From Pseudomonadota bacterium (lineage in GTDB: Bacteria; Pseudomonadota; Gammaproteobacteria; Steroidobacterales; Steroidobacteraceae): a stretch of 5,772 nucleotides of DNA. Location: positions 1 through 5,772 of the forward strand of contig JAKAZP010000177.1 of the NCBI GenBank assembly GCA_021815905.1. The letters run 5' to 3'. Under the pieces are notes generated by a model that did no database searches, was not told the origin of the DNA, and saw only the letters and a program-made list of their open reading frames with translations. Positions within the stretch are counted from its first letter, which is position 1. The number at the start of each line of letters is the position of its first letter. Below are positions 1-5,772 of this stretch, piece by piece. Made by a program: the position numbers and the translations under genes.

Positions 1-495
1 GAACATCTGGGGCGTGAGCGCGCGCCAGAGCCCGGCCCGCTCGACCGTCTCCAGGACGTGGCCCGAGGCATCGGCCCTCTTGAGAGTATCGGCCGCGGGA
101 CAGGCGAGCAGTCCCCCGACCGCGTGCGAGGCGAGATGCCGGACCAGTCGCTCGAGATCGGCGTGGGCGAGACAGGGACGCGCCGCATCGTGCACGAGCA
201 CCCAGTCGCCCTCGGCCGCCCGGCCCTCGAGCGCGGCGAGACCCTTGCGAACGGAATGGCTGCGCTCGCGGCCCCCTTCGGCCACGATGACTTTCCCGGC
301 GCCGGCGGGAGCTTTCCAGTAGGGGTCGTCGGCCGCGAGCACGACGACACAGGCCTCGCACCGGCGGTCCCCGAGAAAGGGCGCCAGCGCCCACTCGATG
401 ACCGCCCGGCCGCGCAGCGGCGCGTATTGCTTCGGCAGCGCGCCACCGAACCGGCGTCCGATGCCGGCGGCGGGCATCACGAGGAAGTAGTTCAT
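1..495 (-). CDS. ispD: IspD, 2-C-methyl-D-erythritol 4-phosphate cytidylyltransferase (5' part, C-terminus beyond window)
   Basis: IspD transfers CMP from CTP to 2-C-methyl-D-erythritol 4-phosphate in the cytosolic MEP pathway to isoprenoid precursors. The 165 visible codons start at ATG 495-493 and run off the left edge; the family is about 230 residues, so roughly the last quarter is missing. Visible family motifs are the nucleotide-binding segment PAAGIGRRFG (8-17), PKQY (21-24), GGRERSHSV (74-82), the metal/nucleotide motif VHDAARPC (101-108), TLKR (137-140) and LWRALTPQMF (156-165). By alignment with E. coli IspD, R15 and K22 match catalytic R20 and K27, and D103 matches D106. The start overlaps the ftsB stop by four bases (ATGA), with a weak AAGG 3 bases ahead of the start, which suggests translational coupling to ftsB. 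ispF often follows ispD in this group but lies outside the window. The track of motifs makes the assignment secure. Confidence 0.96.
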   Translation of the reverse strand, partial: MNYFLVMPAAGIGRRFGGALPKQYAPLRGRAVIEWALAPFLGDRRCEACVVVLAADDPYWKAPAGAGKVIVAEGGRERSHSVRKGLAALEGRAAEGDWVLVHDAARPCLAHADLERLVRHLASHAVGGLLACPAADTLKRADASGHVLETVERAGLWRALTPQMF

Positions 496-851
496 TCGCC
501 TTTGGGCTTGTTCGGACGCCGCTTGCGCTGCCGCCGGTGTTTGGCCGGACGGGCCGCCGCGGGCGCGGCGCTCGCCGGAGCGGGCTCGACCACCTGATAG
601 AAGGTCTCGTTCGCTCCGATCATGCCGAGCTGGCTGCGGGCGCGCTCCTCGATGGCGGCCGTGCCGGTCTTCAGGTCCGCGACCTCGGCCGCGAGCCGGC
701 TGTTGCGCTCGGCGAGCCGGTCATTTTCCGCGCGCTGCGCGGCGACCGCCCGCTCGAGATGCTCGACTCCGCGCACGCCGTCGTTGGCGAACCAGATCCG
801 GCATTGCAGCAGGACCAGGACGAGCAGGAGCGCCGCGCCGAGGAGTTTCAC
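492..851 (-). CDS. ftsB: FtsB, divisome protein (bitopic, coiled coil)
   Basis: FtsB is a small inner-membrane protein that joins FtsL and FtsQ in the septal divisome and helps activate septal peptidoglycan synthesis by FtsWI. The 119-residue product has a short cytoplasmic start, one hydrophobic helix (about 3-20) and the family signature LQCRIWFANDGV (15-26). A heptad-like charged helix follows (about 29-60), then DLKTG (59-63), EERARSQLGMI (68-78) and ETFYQVV (82-88), all aligning with E. coli FtsB (103 residues). The last 30 residues are an added tail: Ala/Pro-rich (89-103), then very basic (104-117). The start is GTG at 851-849, chosen because it gives the usual short N-terminus; no good Shine-Dalgarno precedes it, so reinitiation after eno (19 bases upstream) is plausible. 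An ATG-ACG-TGA mini-ORF at 856-848 overlaps the start. The stop overlaps the ispD start. Confidence 0.95.
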   Translation of the reverse strand: MKLLGAALLLVLVLLQCRIWFANDGVRGVEHLERAVAAQRAENDRLAERNSRLAAEVADLKTGTAAIEERARSQLGMIGANETFYQVVEPAPASAAPAAARPAKHRRQRKRRPNKPKGE

Positions 852-870
852 GTCATGCGCTTCAGGGGCG

Positions 871-2271
<1,401 letters not shown>

Positions 2272-3105
2272 TCACAGGAGCGTCTCCTCGAGCGGCCGCG
2301 CCTTCACCGCGGCATCGAGCTCCTTGAGCGTCGCGAGCAGCGGCTCCATGCGATCGAGTGGCCACGCGTTCGGTCCGTCCGAAAGCGCGCGCGCGGGCTC
2401 GGGGTGCGTCTCCATGAAGATGCCCGAGACGCCCGCGGCCACCGCCGCGCGCGCGAGCAGCGGAATGAACTCGCGCTGCCCGCCGGAGGCCGCGCCGAGG
2501 CCTCCCGGAAGCTGCACCGAGTGGGTGGCATCGAACACCACCGGACACCCGGTCGAGCGCATCACGGCGAGCGAGCGCATGTCCGAGACCAGATTGTTGT
2601 AGCCGAAGCTGAAGCCGCGCTCGCACACGAGGATCGCGTCATTGCCGGTCGAGCGGGCCTTCTCCACGACGTTGCCCATCTCCCAGGGCGAGAGGAACTG
2701 CCCCTTCTTGATGTTCACGGGCTTGCCCCGGGAGGCCACACCGAGGATGAAGTTGGTCTGCCGGCAGAGGAACGCGGGCGTCTGCAGCACATCGACCACC
2801 GCCGCCACCTCATCGAGCGGGGTGTCCTCGTGCACGTCGGTGAGGACGGGAACGCCGATCGTCCGCCGCACGTCCTCGAGGATCCGCAGTCCCTGCTCCA
2901 TGCCCGGCCCGCGGAAGCTCGCCCGCGAGGAGCGGTTCGCCTTGTCGAAGGAAGCCTTGAAGACGAACGGCACGCCCAAGCGCGAGGTGATCGCCTTGAG
3001 CCGTCCGGCGACCTCCTGCGTGAGCGCGGCGCTCTCGATGACGCAGGTCCCCGCGATCAGAAGGAACGGGTGCTCGATGCCGATTTCCGCGCCGGCGAGC
3101 TTCAT
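2272..3105 (-). CDS. kdsA: KdsA, 3-deoxy-D-manno-octulosonate 8-phosphate synthase, metal-dependent type
   Basis: KdsA condenses phosphoenolpyruvate with arabinose 5-phosphate to Kdo 8-phosphate, the committed step to Kdo of the lipopolysaccharide inner core; it acts in the cytosol. The product is 277 residues (E. coli 284). Family motifs are IAGTCVIES (17-25), [12 protein letters not shown] (49-60), FRGPGMEQG (64-72), TDVHE (89-93), PAFLCRQT (110-117), [15 protein letters not shown] (131-145), [13 protein letters not shown] (161-173), [12 protein letters not shown] (191-202), METHPEP (231-237) and SDGPNAWPL (242-250). Cys21, His195, Glu232 and Asp243 match the metal ligands of Aquifex KdsA; the E. 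coli type has Asn where Cys21 stands. The frame is open far upstream inside pyrG, but the family N-terminus fits ATG 3105, five bases after the pyrG stop. Confidence 0.97.
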   Translation of the reverse strand: MKLAGAEIGIEHPFLLIAGTCVIESAALTQEVAGRLKAITSRLGVPFVFKASFDKANRSSRASFRGPGMEQGLRILEDVRRTIGVPVLTDVHEDTPLDEVAAVVDVLQTPAFLCRQTNFILGVASRGKPVNIKKGQFLSPWEMGNVVEKARSTGNDAILVCERGFSFGYNNLVSDMRSLAVMRSTGCPVVFDATHSVQLPGGLGAASGGQREFIPLLARAAVAAGVSGIFMETHPEPARALSDGPNAWPLDRMEPLLATLKELDAAVKARPLEETLL

Positions 3106-3106
3106 G

Positions 3107-3110
3107 CCCC

Positions 3111-3112
<2 letters not shown>
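3107..3112 (-). promoter_or_regulatory. Ribosome binding site of kdsA, overlapping the pyrG stop
   Basis: The minus strand reads TGAGGGGC-ATG: the TGA stop of pyrG (3113-3111) merges with a GAGGGG purine tract placed one base before the kdsA ATG. The spacing is shorter than usual for a Shine-Dalgarno, but a ribosome ending pyrG would sit right on the kdsA start. That suggests translational coupling. Confidence 0.6.
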
Positions 3113-4844
<1,732 letters not shown>

Positions 4845-5772
4845 TCAGCGGCGCGCGTGGGGTGACCTGAGCCACTTCAGTCGCGCGCGGCGCCGCGCGG
4901 AGGGACCCGCGCGCACCGCCGCATCGACCCACAGGTCACCGGCTGCGATCAGCTGCCCCGCGGCATGGACCAACGGCAGCCGCACCCGCTCCGCGATCGG
5001 AACTTGAGCTTCCTGCAGTAAGCTCTTGAGCGCGCGGCGCGGAGCCCCGGGACGGACGCGCAGCCGCTCGCCGCCGCGGCGCCAGGTGACCTCGAGCTCC
5101 TCCGGCAGCGCATCGAGATCGATGGGGCCGTGAACATCCGTCTTGAGCTCGAGCGCGCCCACGTCCTGCGGCAGCTCGCAGCGGGGCGCGCCGCGCCAGC
5201 GCCACGGGATCGCCCCGCCCGGGCGGGGCGAATCCAACGCGCGTGCCGCATCGCCCATCGACAGCAGATCCGCGTGGCGCTCGATGAACCACTCGCCCCA
5301 GTCGAGGCGCGGGTGCGCATCGCGCCGCGCCTCGATCACCGGTCCCGCGAGCTCATCCATTCGGCGCGTGTCGGGCAGCGTGCGCCCGGACCGCGCGATC
5401 CAGAACCGCAGCGCATTGCGCCGCCGCTCGCCCGAGAGCGCGCGCAGCGATTTCACCGAGAGCGCGGCCCCGTCGCTCGCGCGCTCGACGTCGGCGCGTG
5501 CCAGGGACTCGAGCAGGCCCTGGGCCTGCGCGGCGTGCCGCGCCGTGCGCGCCACGGCGGCGGCCGCCCCGGGCCAGCGCTCGCATACCGCGGGCAGCAC
5601 GCGCCGCCTGAGAAAATTGCGGTCGAAGCGCTCGTCCGCATTGCTGTCGTCCTCGACCCACGGCAGGCCCCGTGCGCGCACCCACGCCTCGAGCTCGGCG
5701 CGCGCGCAAGGCAGAAGCGGCCGCGCGAGCCAGCCGGCGCCCAGGCGGGAGCGCGCGGGCATGGCCGCGAGG
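4845..5772 (-). CDS. tilS: TilS, tRNA(Ile)-lysidine synthetase (C-terminal part, N-terminus beyond window)
   Basis: TilS attaches lysine to C34 of the CAU-anticodon tRNA-Ile using ATP, so that the tRNA reads AUA and is charged with isoleucine. The 308 visible codons align with E. coli TilS from about residue 145 to the end. The ATP-binding SGGxDS motif lies outside the window; the Met at 5762 is internal, because the frame is open to the edge and LAAMPARS matches the family there. Counting from the first whole codon, the end of the catalytic domain has ARPLLPCARAEL (16-27), WVEDDSNADERFDRNFLR (38-55) and RRVLP (56-60). The helical middle domain follows (about 67-170), then a linker with SPRPGGA (181-187). 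The C-terminal tRNA-binding domain has TWRRGGERLRV (229-239), LKSLLQEAQVP (248-258) and AAGDLWVDA (276-284). It ends in a basic tail (292-308). pyrG follows after 90 bases. Confidence 0.94.
   Translation of the reverse strand, partial: LAAMPARSRLGAGWLARPLLPCARAELEAWVRARGLPWVEDDSNADERFDRNFLRRRVLPAVCERWPGAAAAVARTARHAAQAQGLLESLARADVERASDGAALSVKSLRALSGERRRNALRFWIARSGRTLPDTRRMDELAGPVIEARRDAHPRLDWGEWFIERHADLLSMGDAARALDSPRPGGAIPWRWRGAPRCELPQDVGALELKTDVHGPIDLDALPEELEVTWRRGGERLRVRPGAPRRALKSLLQEAQVPIAERVRLPLVHAAGQLIAAGDLWVDAAVRAGPSARRRARLKWLRSPHARR
5210..5231. repeat. 22-bp perfect GC palindrome inside tilS
   Basis: The half-arm TCGCCCCGCCC is followed directly by its exact reverse complement, giving 22 bases of perfect symmetry with no loop. 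With one bulged base (5231) the pairing extends through GGAT (5207-5210) and ATCC (5232-5235). It encodes SPRPGGA in the TilS linker before the C-terminal domain, where sequence is poorly constrained. It could be a REP-like element, a protein site, or chance in GC-rich DNA. Confidence 0.6.

Noticed and set aside
58..597. A 179-codon plus-strand frame opposite ispD
   Set aside because: It is the shadow of ispD, which has clear motifs on the other strand; no ribosome site or domain was seen.

Overview
The window is a tightly packed run of six housekeeping genes, all read from the minus strand. In transcription order (right to left) they are tilS (3' part only), pyrG, kdsA, eno, ftsB and ispD (5' part only). 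No tRNA, rRNA, mobile element, CRISPR array or foreign-looking gene is visible. I see nothing that looks like a new defence, mobile or biosynthetic system; the points of interest are local and mostly regulatory or about enzyme subtype.

The DNA is strongly GC-rich. The order tilS-pyrG-kdsA-eno-ftsB-ispD is, as I recall it, the one found in Pseudomonas and related Gammaproteobacteria. The presence of kdsA (Kdo for lipopolysaccharide) and ftsB (divisome) fits a Gram-negative gammaproteobacterium. The KdsA is of the cysteine-containing, metal-dependent type, unlike the asparagine type of E. coli and Pseudomonas, and looks closer to what I remember from Xanthomonas. That points to a high-GC lineage outside the enterics and pseudomonads, but the species cannot be named from this window.

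Layout: tilS runs in from the right edge and stops at 4845. A 90-base gap (4755-4844) follows, with a weak promoter candidate and inverted repeats. pyrG (4754-3111) is followed after 5 bases by kdsA (3105-2272), whose ribosome binding site overlaps the pyrG stop. A 108-base GC-rich gap (2164-2271) holds hairpins and a strong Shine-Dalgarno for eno (2163-871). After 19 bases comes ftsB (851-492, GTG start). Its stop overlaps the ispD start as ATGA, and ispD runs off the left edge.

The genes serve different pathways: tRNA-Ile decoding (tilS), CTP synthesis (pyrG), Kdo synthesis (kdsA), glycolysis (eno), cell division (ftsB) and isoprenoid precursors (ispD). There is a biochemical thread: CTP from PyrG is used by IspD and for activating Kdo made by KdsA, and phosphoenolpyruvate from enolase is a KdsA substrate. 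The short gaps and overlaps suggest co-transcription of at least pyrG-kdsA and eno-ftsB-ispD.
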